From assembly GCA_029258795.1 (NCBI GenBank), contig JAPDKB010000008.1:80043-144042 (forward strand): a stretch of 64,000 nt of DNA, written 5' to 3'. Under the pieces are notes generated by a model. The model worked only from the letters and a program-made list of their open reading frames with translations. It was not told where the DNA came from and ran no database searches. Origin of the DNA: an archaeon. GTDB lineage: Archaea > EX4484-52 > WAPT01. Position numbers and translations under genes: made by a program. This document shows positions 34,546-41,685 of this stretch, one piece after another; position 1 is the first letter of the stretch, and the number at the start of each line of letters is the position of its first letter.

Positions 34546-34851
34546 TGGTAAAAACATCAAAAAAGCTTAGGTAAAAAGAAGGTAACTGTTCCTTCTGCAG
34601 ATATTGATTGGGTTGAAGAATTTTATTTGAAAAATGGTTATAAACCTGTCCAATTCTTAGTAAAAGTAAAAAAGGAAAAGCTTTCAAAAGATTATAAAAA
34701 TAAAGGATATAAAATCCTAAATGAAAGAGCAGAAGGAAAATACAAAATATTTTACATAAACATAAGAAAGTATGATCCAAAATTAAGAGAAAGATTAAAG
34801 ATATTATTTAATGCTGATGAAGTAATTTATATAATGGAAAAGAAGTTATAA
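34546..34851 (+). CDS. Hypothetical protein in AT-rich island
   Basis: About 101 residues, very Lys/Ile/Tyr-rich with AT-rich codons (many aaa, ata, tta), unlike the genes around it. TTG at 34546 or 34543 could be the start; the next TTG at 34627 would lose DIDWVEEFYLKNGYKPVQF, which looks like part of the fold. An alternating strand-helix pattern (FLVKVKK, GYKILNERAEGKYKIFYINI) is seen. No family recognised. It looks imported and precedes an attC-like element in a cassette-like layout. Confidence 0.5.
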
Positions 34852-34924
34852 AATGTTCCTTCCACCAGAGCATCTGCAACTCTGCGCAAAATCAAAGATT
34901 TTGCTTGCCTCACTCCGTTCGGTC

Positions 34925-35019
34925 GTTGAACAAGCGTTATCAGGTTCGCCGGACGCTCACGCTGGCTCACCCAAATTTGTGCCAAAGGCACAAACTTCTG
35001 ATAACGCTATATGTTAAGT
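34925..35019 (+). repeat. attC-like inverted-repeat element
   Basis: A perfect 10-bp inverted repeat, GCGTTATCAG (34934-34943) and CTGATAACGC (34998-35007), encloses 54 bases with a further small hairpin (GTGCCAAAGGCAC). A GTTRRRY-type box, GTTAAGT, follows at 35013-35019 and a weaker counterpart GTTGAAC lies at 34925. The total of about 95 bp is in the size range of integron attC sites. Related words (GGCTCACCCAAATTTG) recur at about 35802-35827. No integrase is in the window. Confidence 0.4.
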
Positions 35020-35040
35020 CCAATCAGCCTCGGGGCGCAT

Positions 35041-35562
35041 TTAAAGAATGTTGAATTTAAAAAGAACAACAATAATTAAAAAAATTAAATTGAATAACAT
35101 AAAGTAATTTTCTGAAATTCCTTTAATATTTTTGTCTTTAATTCTTTGCATCCATTTCTTTGAGTTTTCAGATTTAATGAATAAATTGTCTGGGATAAAA
35201 ATTCCCAAACCTTCCTTTTTCTTTATCTTCAAAAATAGAGCAAAAGGATAAGTTTCAAAGACACATAAATAATCTAAGAAAATATGACTCGCATATGGAA
35301 TTAAAACTAATATAAAGAAAATCTTATCTATCATACCAAGAATAAACGAAAGAAGTAAGCCAATTATAATCAAACCAAATGGCTCTTGAATCCATGTTCT
35401 TCTATGATACCATGGAGCTTTTTTGTTGAATTTATGATCATAATCTATTAAGATGCCAAATATTAAAGAAAACAAAATTGTGAGCAGTATATTGACTGAA
35501 CTGAATGGAATAAGTAGTAAGCATACACCAATAGCAAAAATGAAATGGTTTAGCCAATTCAT
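35041..35562 (-). CDS. YdjM-like membrane-bound hydrolase (DUF457)
   Basis: A 173-residue protein with four or five membrane helices and the conserved polar residues LIDYDHKFNKKAPWYHRRTW and YASHIFLDYL. This matches the YdjM/DUF457 family, predicted metal-dependent membrane hydrolases with His/Asp ligands at helix ends. The gene is strongly AT-rich, unlike the host, and is bordered by inverted copies of GTTAAGTCC (35013-35021 and 35660-35668), suggesting insertion as a unit. Probably of DPANN origin. Confidence 0.72.
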   Translation of the reverse strand: MNWLNHFIFAIGVCLLLIPFSSVNILLTILFSLIFGILIDYDHKFNKKAPWYHRRTWIQEPFGLIIIGLLLSFILGMIDKIFFILVLIPYASHIFLDYLCVFETYPFALFLKIKKKEGLGIFIPDNLFIKSENSKKWMQRIKDKNIKGISENYFMLFNLIFLIIVVLFKFNIL

Positions 35563-35907
35563 TAAACATTAGTAAATTTGGATATTATAAACATTTAGTG
35601 CCCATCGGCTGACTTCTCCGAATTGCTTCACAATTCTCGACCGCTTCAAGTATTCGTGGGGACTTAACAGCAATTTAACGGAAAATCCCACTTTTTTATA
35701 AAGAAGTCCTGTTTCTATATAGCCTTGCAGGAATTTTCCCAAATTTCCCACGCTTCGCTTCGGTGCTAACGCACTCGGACAACAGGTGGATATGTGGTTC
35801 GCTTCGCTCACACAAATTTGCTCACTTCGTTGGATTTTTCCCAAGTTCGCCTTTAATGAACTTCATAAAACGAAATAGCCATACCAACGATAAGATTACA
35901 GAATTGC
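35563..35907 (+). repeat. AT-rich intergenic stretch with island repeats
   Basis: No convincing gene. It contains the inverted partner GGACTTAAC (35660-35668), CTTCGCTTCGGTGCTAACGC and TTCGCTTCGCTCACACAAAT words that resemble the element at 34925-35019. A minus-strand open frame (35569-35844) crosses the repeats and is not believed. The high-GC host sequence resumes with hypA at 35908. Confidence 0.4.
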
Positions 35908-36234
35908 CTAGTCCTTCACCAGAATTTCTATCTCCTTCCCTTCAATAATGTCCACAACATCGTTGCAGAAAGGACATCTTATGAAGTGAACGTGAGCAGG
36001 GATGTCCACCTCTCCTTCATACCCGCAAGTCCTGCATCTTATTTTCGGCTTGATTTCGATGAACTCCAGCTTTATTCTCTCAAGCGCTGTGCCTTTAATC
36101 ATGCTTTCTATCGCGAACCTCACAAAATCAACATTACCATTCAGCTTGCTGAGCTTGATGTACACTCTATTAGGGAGCTCTCCCATGTTCAGAAGGGAGT
36201 TGTATATTTTCTCCACAGTATCAAACTCATGCAT
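35908..36234 (-). CDS. hypA: Hydrogenase nickel-insertion protein HypA
   Basis: A 108-residue nickel chaperone for [NiFe]-hydrogenase. The N-terminus must be MHE, since His2 binds nickel; MHEFDTVEKIYNSLL begins at 36234, although the frame extends 9 codons upstream. Zinc site: CRTCGYEG and IRCPFCNDV. The TATA-like aagtttttata sits about 25-35 nt upstream of 36234. It is close to the hydrogenase operon and its protease. Confidence 0.9.
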   Translation of the reverse strand: MHEFDTVEKIYNSLLNMGELPNRVYIKLSKLNGNVDFVRFAIESMIKGTALERIKLEFIEIKPKIRCRTCGYEGEVDIPAHVHFIRCPFCNDVVDIIEGKEIEILVKD

Positions 36235-36257
36235 AGTATCAATTATTATTCTCCATT

Positions 36258-36272
36258 GCATTATAAAAACTT
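36258..36272. promoter_or_regulatory. Bidirectional promoter between hypA and membrane protein
   Basis: The segment attataaaaactttt gives a TATA box in both directions: about 25-30 nt before ATG 36294 on the plus strand, and about 25-35 nt before the hypA ATG at 36234 on the minus strand. Confidence 0.55.
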
Positions 36273-36293
36273 TTATTCATAGGGAAATATAGC

Positions 36294-36695
36294 ATGAAGA
36301 AAAAAGAAAAAAACAGGAGCTCAATTCTCGTGCTGTGTGTGTATGCCTACGGTGTTGCAAGTGTCGTGTTCCCTTTGTTTGGAGGGATAGTACTCCTTCC
36401 AGTGTTCAATTATTTTTCAGTTGCGTTGCCCTTCCTAAAACACATGGCACAGCTATGGGCGTTTGTCGCGGGGCTCAACGCTTCAGCACTTTATCTGGCG
36501 AGAGAAGGCTATACCGAGCTAGCAAGAAAAATTTTCAATTTTGCAACGATTGCCGGCATAGTTACTTTTGCTGCTTTCGGCATAGCACCGTTCTTATCCA
36601 TACTTGCATCAAGCCACGTCAGCTTTTATGAGAAAGTGGTGCGCCATGAAAAGAAGCGTGATCATGTGCATAGGAAACGAGTTAAGAGGAGATGA
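36294..36695 (+). CDS. Small membrane protein, unknown
   Basis: A 133-residue protein with three predicted membrane helices and a very basic C-terminus (EKKRDHVHRKRVKRR). No family recognised. Its last 50 bases overlap the start of the hydrogenase protease gene in another frame, so the two are co-transcribed. It may be linked with hydrogenase assembly, but this is only an inference from position. Confidence 0.65.
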   Translation: MKKKEKNRSSILVLCVYAYGVASVVFPLFGGIVLLPVFNYFSVALPFLKHMAQLWAFVAGLNASALYLAREGYTELARKIFNFATIAGIVTFAAFGIAPFLSILASSHVSFYEKVVRHEKKRDHVHRKRVKRR

Positions 36696-37071
36696 TGGCG
36701 TAGCTCTTCTGTTTTACGACATGCTGAAGAGAGATGAAGAGGTAAGCGGGATTGCAGATGTGGTTAAGATTGGTTCAGCGCTAACAATCAAACCAGCAGA
36801 AAATGCTGAGAAAATCATTGTGATTGATGCTGTGGATTTTGGTGGAGAGGTGGGAGAGGTGAAGGTGTTAGAGCTGGATGATTTGGATGAGGTAGCGGGC
36901 TTCACCCACAAACCCTCCCTAAGGATAATGTTGGGCTCGTTGAACACGAGAGATGTGTATATAGTAGGGATTCAGCCGAAGAATTTAGGGATTGGAGAGG
37001 AAATAAGTGAGGAATGTCTGAGCGCTTATGATAAGGTAAGGAGTGTCATCCTCCAAATTCTTTCATCCTGA
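36646..37071 (+). CDS. hycI: Hydrogenase maturation endopeptidase (HycI/HyaD type)
   Basis: A 141-residue nickel-dependent protease that trims the C-terminus of the hydrogenase large subunit. Motifs GNELRGDDG, DAVDFGG and FTHKPS provide the Glu, Asp and His metal ligands. The frame opens at 36604, but the conserved part begins at the ATG at 36646 (KRSVIMCIGNE). It converges with the hydrogenase operon, whose large subunit indeed has a C-terminal tail after DPCFSC for removal. Confidence 0.9.
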   Translation: MKRSVIMCIGNELRGDDGVALLFYDMLKRDEEVSGIADVVKIGSALTIKPAENAEKIIVIDAVDFGGEVGEVKVLELDDLDEVAGFTHKPSLRIMLGSLNTRDVYIVGIQPKNLGIGEEISEECLSAYDKVRSVILQILSS

Positions 37072-37383
37072 CGCGTATTTTTTTCTGAGTTCCTCGATCA
37101 TGGATACAAGGGGCTTCACGTCCTCCATGACCTCGGGGTGTGTGTTCTCAAGCTCCTTCAGCGCGTTTTCGTAAACCATCCGCGGGAGCTCGCCATCTCT
37201 CTTCATCTCCATTAGATAGGAGGCGTAGCTCCTCACAGCGTACATGAACTCGCGCAAACTCTCAACTCTTATCTCATCCACCAGCGGCATCCAGGCCTCA
37301 AGCACAAAATTGTTGAGTTCTGCAAGCGTTATCAGCTTCCTTATCGTTCTCCTATCCTCTTCACTTACCTTCAGCTTTACCAC
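37063..37383 (-). CDS. Hypothetical protein at the end of the Mbh operon
   Basis: A 106-residue helical protein, mostly charged, with no recognised domain. Its start lies 23 bases inside the mbhN 3' end, so it is translated with the hydrogenase. It overlaps the convergent hycI stop by 9 bases. It could be a regulator or assembly factor for the complex, but nothing in the sequence proves that. Confidence 0.65.
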   Translation of the reverse strand: MVKLKVSEEDRRTIRKLITLAELNNFVLEAWMPLVDEIRVESLREFMYAVRSYASYLMEMKRDGELPRMVYENALKELENTHPEVMEDVKPLVSMIEELRKKYASG

Positions 37384-37735
37384 CTCCTGCCTTGAAATGC
37401 ACCACCCTCGGCATCTCGGTTAATCTGGGGTGCACCATACTGAAGTGTTTTGTGAGGTGGATTGCATTTGCCTTTATCACCTCGCTGCACACTTCTTGGC
37501 ATGCTCCACAATATATGCATTTTTTCATATCATAGCTCCAGCTTTTGTTGGGCTCGACCTTTATTGCTCCTGTGGGACATACGCGCTGGCATGCTCCACA
37601 ATATATGCATTTTTCAGGTAGATGGTAGAGCTTGCCCCTGAACCCATCCGGCACCCTAGCTCCTTCGTAAGGATAAAGCCGGGTGGCATATTTCCTGAGC
37701 ATTGAAGTGAAAACGTGCCTGAAGAGTTTAAACAT
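37361..37735 (-). CDS. mbhN: Hydrogenase ferredoxin-like subunit (MbhN/NuoI type)
   Basis: A 124-residue subunit with two [4Fe-4S] motifs: CIYCGACQRVCP and CIYCGACQEVCS. It passes electrons from ferredoxin towards the MbhJ cluster. The two KCIYCGACQ segments are identical over about 27 nucleotides (near 37498-37524 and 37588-37614), including silent positions. Its start overlaps the mbhM stop by 8 bases. Confidence 0.93.
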   Translation of the reverse strand: MFKLFRHVFTSMLRKYATRLYPYEGARVPDGFRGKLYHLPEKCIYCGACQRVCPTGAIKVEPNKSWSYDMKKCIYCGACQEVCSEVIKANAIHLTKHFSMVHPRLTEMPRVVHFKAGGGKAEGK

Positions 37736-38600
37736 AAACCCTCACCAAAATGACCATTGCTACTAATATTGTCAGGAGTGCATATATTTTTAGCGTGTTC
37801 TTTATCCTCGTTCTTGCGAGAGATGCCCTCACTGCAGAAAGGAAAAGAACAATTGCTATGGATGCGAGTAAAAATTGAAGAAAGGGGAGGGGTCCGTTGA
37901 GATATAGTAAGATGAAGAGAGATATGAGAGTGTAGAGCTTCAGATAGGTCACCATCTCCGTAATTGCGTAAGGCACAGAGGAGAATTCTGTTGCGTATCC
38001 AGTCACTATCTCCTGATGCGCGTTAGGAATGTTGAAGGGCTGAAGGTTGAGCTGTGGAAGGATGGTGAGGAGGTACACCACACCCAAAAACGGAAACACA
38101 GTGATCAGATTTTCGTTGATAGCTAAAGGAATGGTCATATCCCTTGCCACATAATATGCTGGCCAGAGTGTTGTAAGGAGAAACGCCCCTTCAAAAGACA
38201 GGAATTGTACAAGAGCCCGCATCCCTCCTATCTCGCTGAACGCGCTAAAGCTACCCAACCCCGCAAAGGTAACGAAAAGGTAAGCTGCAGAGAGGAGCAG
38301 CACAACAAGTATGATATTTGTTTGTGCGGAATAAATGCTGTTTTTGAAGGGCACCACCATCAAACATGCAAGCGCTGCTGACAATAAAGCAAAACTCAGC
38401 CAGATTTCGTGGTTTGATGCCCTGTAGGACAGGTTTTCCTTTCCCATCAGCTTTATCAGGTCATATAACGGCTGGAGGAGTGGTGGGCCCTTTCGATTCT
38501 GCATCCTCGCAACGAGCTTTCTGTGCAGTCCAAACAAAAACGTGCTGTACAATAAGGCAAAGAGCAGGTAAAGTAAAGCGCTTGCAACCTCAGCGAGCAT
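37728..38600 (-). CDS. mbhM: Hydrogenase membrane subunit (MbhM/NuoH type)
   Basis: A 290-residue integral membrane protein with about eight helices. It matches the NuoH/HyfC type that anchors the hydrogenase module: NRKGPPLLQPLYDLIKL after the first helix, FEGAFLLTT, and FNIPNAHQEIVTGYATEFSS. It links catalysis with ion movement. It overlaps the preceding large-subunit gene by 11 bases. Confidence 0.93.
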   Translation of the reverse strand: MLAEVASALLYLLFALLYSTFLFGLHRKLVARMQNRKGPPLLQPLYDLIKLMGKENLSYRASNHEIWLSFALLSAALACLMVVPFKNSIYSAQTNIILVVLLLSAAYLFVTFAGLGSFSAFSEIGGMRALVQFLSFEGAFLLTTLWPAYYVARDMTIPLAINENLITVFPFLGVVYLLTILPQLNLQPFNIPNAHQEIVTGYATEFSSVPYAITEMVTYLKLYTLISLFILLYLNGPLPFLQFLLASIAIVLFLSAVRASLARTRIKNTLKIYALLTILVAMVILVRVYV

Positions 38601-40227
38601 CCTTACTCAACCTCCTGAGATCATCCATGGTCAGCACATCCTTGCTATCACGCCTGACATCAACAACCATCACTCTCTCGCAGCACGAAAAGCAGGGATC
38701 TATGGAAGCTATTATTACGGGCACGTCCGCAAGGTGCTGGTTTTTAAGCATGAAGGACAACAACTGAAAGTTTGTAAGGGTGGGGGTTCTCACCTTTATC
38801 CTGTGGGGTTTATCAGTACCATTACCCTTAATGTAGTAGAAGAGCTCACCTCTCGGAGCCTCCGTCCTGTTTGTCTGCTCCACATCCTCCAAGCGGAAGG
38901 CGGGGAGGGGTTTTTCCTTTATCTTTCCCTCCGGCATGCTGGATGCTGCTTCCTCAATTATCCTTGTGCTCTCCACAATCTCCTTTATTCTCACAAGAGT
39001 TGAGGAAAGCACATCACAACCTTTCTCAACAACAACACTCCAGCTTATGGAGTCATAAGCGGCATATCCATCGGACCTGACATCAAATTTTATGCCGCAT
39101 GCTCTCATGTTGGGTCCTGTCGCAAATCTTTCCGCAACCAGTTTGCTTATCTTTCCCACATTCTCCATTCTGCTCAGCAAGCTTTTGTCCGAGCTGAAAA
39201 TGTTGAGGTAGTGTTCTGCTCTATTTCTTATCTTGCGAGCTGTCTCCCTCAACCTTTTCAACTGCTCTTTGTTCACATCTCTCCTCACACCACCTATCGT
39301 GCTCATTCCGTAATTTATCCTGTTACCGCTTATCTCCTCCAATCTGTCCAGCACCATCTCCCTATCCCTAAAAATGTAATTGAAGAGAGTGTCCTGCCCC
39401 ATCTCGTATGCAAATATGCCCAGCCATAACATGTGGGAGTGGATTCTTTCGAGCTCAAGAACCAATGTTCTTATATATTCTGCTCTCTCCGGAGCTTGAA
39501 TTCCTGCAGCCCTCTCCAGACAAGCAGTATAGCATACGGTGTGGACGCCACTACATATCCCGCATATTCTCTCTATGAGAAATATGTCCTGGAGGTAGTT
39601 CTTCTGTTCCGCAAGTTTCTCTATGCCTCTGTGCACATAGCCCAGATTGATTTTGGCGTTGAGCACAACCTCATCCTCCACTTCCAGAACAAAGTTCTCT
39701 GGCTCGAGCAGTGCTGGATGCTGCGGTCCTATTGGAATCAGGCAGGATGTTCTGGAACTCTTTGAGGTTATGATCTCGTGCTCATCCTTCTTTTCCACCT
39801 TTTTCTCGTGGAAAGGGGATTTCACATCGTGGAGTAGGAGACCTTCCTTTTCTTTGGATGTTCTTGTGTCCACCATCCTTATTCCAAACATCTCAGCAAA
39901 CTCTCTCTCAAAAGCATCAGCTTCCGGAAAATAATTTGTTATTGAGTTCATGCTTTCCGGCTTTTCCTCCATCCTGCATTTCAGCGTCAGTATGCAGTAG
40001 GGATTTGAGAAGTGGTAGAGAAGGATAAAGCTTCCATCATTCTCAAAATATCCGTTTACAGCCACAGCCCTGAACTCATCCTCTCTTCCCGCAAGCGTTT
40101 TTATCATCCTTTCCATCTTCTCCGGCTTGACCTCCACGATCATGTCCCTCCCATCGTCTTTCAGCACTGAGCCATTTCTCTTCAACCATCTTAACAATGC
40201 CTGTTTGTTAAACGTCCTGAGCTTCAT
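38590..40227 (-). CDS. mbhKL: Fused hydrogenase subunits (MbhK-MbhL; NuoC-NuoD type), catalytic
   Basis: A 545-residue fusion. The first 150 residues are the NuoC/30-kDa type (FPEADAFEREFAEMFGI), the rest the NuoD/large-subunit type (GPQHPALLEPENF). Both nickel-iron motifs are kept: RICGIC (L1) and DPCFSC (L2), so it is a true [NiFe] active site, unlike complex I or Mbx. A 27-residue tail after DPCFSCCER is the likely protease target. In Thermococcales K and L are separate genes. It follows the UMP kinase gene with a 1-base gap. Confidence 0.93.
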   Translation of the reverse strand: MKLRTFNKQALLRWLKRNGSVLKDDGRDMIVEVKPEKMERMIKTLAGREDEFRAVAVNGYFENDGSFILLYHFSNPYCILTLKCRMEEKPESMNSITNYFPEADAFEREFAEMFGIRMVDTRTSKEKEGLLLHDVKSPFHEKKVEKKDEHEIITSKSSRTSCLIPIGPQHPALLEPENFVLEVEDEVVLNAKINLGYVHRGIEKLAEQKNYLQDIFLIERICGICSGVHTVCYTACLERAAGIQAPERAEYIRTLVLELERIHSHMLWLGIFAYEMGQDTLFNYIFRDREMVLDRLEEISGNRINYGMSTIGGVRRDVNKEQLKRLRETARKIRNRAEHYLNIFSSDKSLLSRMENVGKISKLVAERFATGPNMRACGIKFDVRSDGYAAYDSISWSVVVEKGCDVLSSTLVRIKEIVESTRIIEEAASSMPEGKIKEKPLPAFRLEDVEQTNRTEAPRGELFYYIKGNGTDKPHRIKVRTPTLTNFQLLSFMLKNQHLADVPVIIASIDPCFSCCERVMVVDVRRDSKDVLTMDDLRRLSKDAR

Positions 40228-40228
40228 A

Positions 40229-40906
40229 TCAACACCCTTTTATTATCGTGCCGACAGGATGATTATCCACAACCCTCAAGAGATTGTTAACGTCCTTTCC
40301 GTTGAATATGATTAGAGGGATGTTGTGTTTTTCCAGCAAATCTATGGCTGAAAGGTCGAAAAGTGCGTATTTGCCTGGGGATTGCTCCTCCTTGCTAAGT
40401 ATTTTCCTCATCTCATCGTAAGTTGCCTCTCGCAGAAGCTCAGCACCCTCTTCCTCTGGATTTTTTGTGTACAGTCCATCAACCTTGGTCGCGTTGAGCA
40501 CGACATCAGCATCAAGCATGGTTGCAATGTCTGCAGCCACCTTATCTGTGCTCTGCCCGGGCTTCATACCACCACATACCACAAACCCCGTCTGTTTTGC
40601 CGCTTCCACGACCTCCTCACAGCTTTCAGGCACTCTTGAACTCAAGTTCAGCAGCATGGAAAGCAGGAGAGCGTTCACTCTCGTTACCGCTATCCCCATT
40701 ATATCCTGTTTTTCCTCATCAAGCCCGCAGTTCCTTGCCATTTCTATGTAATCTCTCGCATAACTCCCGCCTCCAGCCACCGCAACAAGCACCTCCACCT
40801 TATTTTTCAGGGTGGAAAGCGCTTCAGCATATTTTTTGAACATGCTTCCATCCTTTTCCATCAACAAAAGTCCACCGCTTATCGACACCACCACTCTCCC
40901 CCACAT
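40229..40906 (-). CDS. pyrH: UMP kinase (archaeal type) inside the hydrogenase operon
   Basis: A 225-residue amino-acid-kinase fold enzyme that phosphorylates UMP to UDP. VVVSISGGLLL at the start, VAVAGGGSYARDYI, GGMKPGQSTDKVAA, DADVVLNATKVDGLY and SPGKYALFDLSAIDLL are typical. The frame runs up to 41029, but ATG 40906 has AGGTGAT at normal spacing and gives normal length. It stands between mbhJ and mbhKL in the same direction with gaps of 5 and 1 bases, so a pyrimidine enzyme is co-transcribed with the hydrogenase. Confidence 0.93.
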   Translation of the reverse strand: MWGRVVVSISGGLLLMEKDGSMFKKYAEALSTLKNKVEVLVAVAGGGSYARDYIEMARNCGLDEEKQDIMGIAVTRVNALLLSMLLNLSSRVPESCEEVVEAAKQTGFVVCGGMKPGQSTDKVAADIATMLDADVVLNATKVDGLYTKNPEEEGAELLREATYDEMRKILSKEEQSPGKYALFDLSAIDLLEKHNIPLIIFNGKDVNNLLRVVDNHPVGTIIKGC

Positions 40907-40911
40907 CCCTA

Positions 40912-41394
40912 TCACCTGCAGCTTGCATCCCTCATTTTCAATCCATCCTTGTTTGTTTCGAAACGCTTTATCCATATTTCGATGGTTTTCATCAATCCGT
41001 CTATTATCGCTTCTGGTTTTGGGGGGCATCCATGAACATAAACATCAACGGGGATGTGCTTGTGCACTGGCCCAACGATGTTGTAAGATCCATTGAACAC
41101 GCCGCAGCTTGTGGTGCAGGTGCCCACCGCAAGCACCGCTTTTGGATGGGGCATCTGGTCATAAATTCTTTTGAGGCGTGGCGCTATCTTTCTGTTCACA
41201 GCACCAGTTACAACCAGTATGTCTCCCTGCCTCGGATTGCCCTTCTCCAGCACACCAAATCTCTCAACATCGTATTTTGCGGAGAGTAGGGTGAATATTT
41301 CCACATCACATCCATTACACCCACCAGTATCAAGATGTATTATCCATGGCGATTTCTTTGCGGCTTTCATCACAATCTTGGCAACGAAATCCAT
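40912..41394 (-). CDS. mbhJ: Hydrogenase small subunit (MbhJ/NuoB type)
   Basis: A 160-residue subunit that holds the proximal [4Fe-4S] cluster. Ligands: DTGGCNGCDVEI, GTCTTSCG and HGCPPKPEA. The N-terminus has no twin-arginine signal, as expected for a cytoplasmic-side complex. It overlaps the mbhI 3' end by 25 bases and is followed by pyrH. Confidence 0.94.
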   Translation of the reverse strand: MDFVAKIVMKAAKKSPWIIHLDTGGCNGCDVEIFTLLSAKYDVERFGVLEKGNPRQGDILVVTGAVNRKIAPRLKRIYDQMPHPKAVLAVGTCTTSCGVFNGSYNIVGPVHKHIPVDVYVHGCPPKPEAIIDGLMKTIEIWIKRFETNKDGLKMRDASCR

Positions 41395-41678
41395 ACGAGC
41401 ACCACCATCGTTGCAAGGACAAGCAATATGTATATTATCATCCTGTTCATATTTTCGTTTCCAATCCTTCTATTCTTTATCACGCTGATTCTGTATGCTC
41501 GGTTGTGCACCACCAGTCTTTCCGTCTCTCCGCACAGATACATGGAAGATGCGTCCTCCACAAGATTGGCAGGATTCTTCCTTCTCTCCATCAGAAAGAT
41601 TGCCAGAGTAACTATAAATAGACAAATGATTGCCTGCACTCCGATGTTCTCGAGTGGAATAGCAGTTTCATCCATCAT
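41370..41678 (-). CDS. mbhI: Hydrogenase small membrane subunit (MbhI-like)
   Basis: A 102-residue protein with two membrane helices (VQAIICLFIVTLAIFLME and MIIYILLVLATMVVLVWI) joined by a polar loop with RAYRISVIKNRR. Position between mbhH and mbhJ and the two-helix layout fit MbhI, the linker between antiporter and hydrogenase parts; sequence similarity is not strong. Confidence 0.75.
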   Translation of the reverse strand: MMDETAIPLENIGVQAIICLFIVTLAIFLMERRKNPANLVEDASSMYLCGETERLVVHNRAYRISVIKNRRIGNENMNRMIIYILLVLATMVVLVWISLPRL

Positions 41679-41685
41679 TCACACA

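Noticed and set aside
35569-35844. 91-codon minus-strand frame in the AT-rich island
   Set aside because: It runs through the repeat words shared with the 34925-35019 element and has no start signal; more likely repeat DNA than a gene.
37588-37614. Repeated 27 bp in mbhN as a mobile-element footprint
   Set aside because: Both copies encode the same iron-sulfur motif in frame; internal duplication or conversion is the simpler reading.
38590-40227. KL fusion as complex I or Mbx (sulfur-reducing) rather than hydrogenase
   Set aside because: Both RICGIC and DPCFSC nickel-binding pairs are kept, and HypA plus a maturation protease are adjacent; complex I and Mbx lose these Cys.
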